From RGIG2041 sp045546315 (GTDB taxonomy: Bacteria; Bacillota; Clostridia; UBA1381; UMGS1253), in the NCBI GenBank assembly GCA_045546315.1, contig JAZQCN010000088.1:1-6971 (forward strand): DNA of 6,971 nucleotides. The letters are read 5' to 3'. The position numbers were made by a program, and so were the translations under genes. Positions 6,533-6,971 of the stretch are shown piece after piece. The notes under the pieces were generated by a model, which did no database searches, was not told the DNA's origin, and saw only the letters and a program-made list of their open reading frames with translations. Each line of letters starts with the position of its first letter. Within the stretch, counting starts at the first letter, position 1.

Positions 6533-6541
6533 ATTATAACA
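6533..6541 (-). promoter_or_regulatory. Extended -10 promoter of the M48 peptidase gene
   Basis: TGTTATAAT on the minus strand is a perfect extended -10 (TGnTATAAT). No good -35 is seen at 16-18 nt (TAGCTT lies there), which is consistent with an extended -10 promoter. Transcription from about 6526 would give a leader of roughly 20 nt containing the ribosome-binding site. Confidence 0.7.
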
Positions 6542-6605
6542 CTGAAAAATCCAAAAAGCTACACTTTTTGTCATTTTTTGTAAGCGACCCCGAACCCACT
6601 GCATT

Positions 6606-6660
6606 CTCGTCGGAAGCATGTACAAAGCACCACAATCAACATAAAAGAGATAATTTTGCG
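6606..6660. repeat. Direct repeat, left copy (partner at 6734-6788)
   Basis: 55 bp that align without gaps to 6734-6788 at 35 of 55 positions (counted by eye), best over CCACAATCA-CATAAAA. The two copies are 128 bp apart and flank the 6659-6731 palindromic unit. Shorter echoes of the ACAATC core occur at 6805-6819 and 6951-6959. Confidence 0.5.
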
Positions 6661-6731
6661 TAGGGCGCTGCATTTATGCGCGCCGCCAGTTCTGCGCATC
6701 ACTTACGGCAATGATAAATCATTGCCCTACG
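6659..6731. repeat. 73-bp MITE-like unit with 8-bp terminal inverted repeats
   Basis: The ends are CGTAGGGC (6659-6666) and GCCCTACG (6724-6731), perfect inverted repeats. The left arm is a GTAGGG-headed hairpin (6659-6685) that is a near copy of 5383-5409. The right arm is a perfect nine-pair hairpin GGCAATGAT-AA-ATCATTGCC (6707-6726). The two hairpins therefore face each other with about 20 bp between them. There is no coding capacity and no obvious target-site duplication at the ends, so its mobility is inferred from architecture only. Confidence 0.6.
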
Positions 6732-6733
6732 GA

Positions 6734-6788
6734 CTCGCCGTGCATTTATGCAAAACGCCACAATCAGCATAAAAAGGTAAAACCAGCG
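6734..6788. repeat. Direct repeat, right copy (partner at 6606-6660)
   Basis: Right-hand partner of 6606-6660, starting CTCGCCGTGC and ending CCAGCG. The stretch to its right (6789-6869) holds another ACAATC-type echo but no gene that I can support. Confidence 0.5.
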
Positions 6789-6869
6789 AAGAAACCCAAA
6801 CATTACAATCCGCATAAAAAGCGGAAAATCGGATGCAAGACAAGGCGCAGAGGCGAGCACAAAACAAAC

Positions 6870-6895
6870 GGACCGTCGAGGACGCCGGTCCCTAC
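6870..6895. repeat. GGACCG/CGGTCC hairpin with GTAGGG head on the minus strand
   Basis: GGACCG (6870-6875) pairs with CGGTCC (6886-6891). On the minus strand the unit starts GTAGGG (6890-6895), as in the other GTAGGG-headed hairpins of this window. Rightward, 6896-6971 holds CAGGT/ACCTG arms (6896-6916 region) and an ACAATCAGC echo, and no supported gene. Confidence 0.55.
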
Positions 6896-6971
6896 AGGTA
6901 CGGGCTTGCACCTGCAACGCAGTATTACACAAAATTAGCCTTTTACCACTACAATCAGCGAAGGAATCCAC

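Noticed and set aside
6553..6569. AAAAAG-CTACA-CTTTTT inverted repeat upstream of the M48 -10 box, as a terminator or operator
   Set aside because: It is an all-A/T stem apart from one pair and there is no gene upstream of it on the plus strand. Such pairing is easily expected by chance in AT-rich promoter DNA.
6699..6971. A 90-codon minus-strand frame at the right edge, with an internal 38-residue hydrophobic peptide from about 6815
   Set aside because: It is built from repeats (it runs through the GGACCG hairpin and ends in the 73-bp unit) and has no Shine-Dalgarno before the internal ATG. A small toxin-like peptide was considered but is not supported.
1..6971. CRISPR array, tRNA/rRNA, T-box or other riboswitch, transposase, phage or defence genes
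   Set aside because: No regularly spaced identical repeats, no tRNA-like cloverleaf, no T-box core sequence and no matching protein motifs were seen on either strand.

Overview
The window looks like ordinary chromosome from a Gram-positive, probably endospore-forming Clostridia member, most plausibly near the Oscillospiraceae/Ruminococcaceae. The basis is recognition of protein families rather than a search: a YtvI-like sporulation membrane protein, a clostridial-style MetRS with a C-terminal tRNA-binding OB domain, an AlaRS N-terminus with the Cys-rich insert usual in clostridia, and small palindromic repeats between genes of a kind I associate with these genomes. Base composition looks balanced.

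All five convincing genes are on the minus strand, so the transcription order runs from right to left. From the right: (i) about 465 bp without a gene (6505-6971), filled with small palindromic and direct repeats and ending in the promoter of the next gene; (ii) a soluble-looking M48-family zinc metallopeptidase (5602-6504, GTG start) with its own extended -10 promoter and a strong intrinsic terminator (5562-5593), so probably a single-gene unit; (iii) a 400-bp gap (5201-5601) holding that terminator, a cluster of dispersed-type repeats and a good promoter; (iv) an ApgM-type phosphoglycerate mutase superfamily enzyme (3998-5200), which could be a glycolytic mutase or the 'proposed homoserine kinase' subtype; (v) a 167-bp gap with three perfect short hairpins; (vi) ytvI-like (2673-3830), metG (728-2680) and the first 237 codons of alaS (1-711, cut by the window edge). 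The last three genes are packed tightly: ytvI and metG overlap by 8 bp, and metG and alaS are 16 bp apart with the alaS ribosome-binding site in the gap, so they should be co-transcribed and possibly translationally coupled. I see no terminator between apgM and ytvI, so apgM may head the same transcript.

The genes do not form a novel system: two tRNA synthetases, a membrane permease-like protein, a central-metabolism enzyme and a housekeeping protease. The most unusual content is between the genes. Four hairpins share a GTAGGG head (5383, 6659, 6731 and about 6895). Two of them, 1.3 kb apart, differ at only 4 of 27 positions, and those differences include a compensatory base-pair swap. One pair of these hairpins is arranged as a 73-bp MITE-like unit with perfect 8-bp inverted ends, sitting between diverged 55-bp direct repeats. 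No tRNA, rRNA, CRISPR array, T-box leader, phage or transposase gene was seen.
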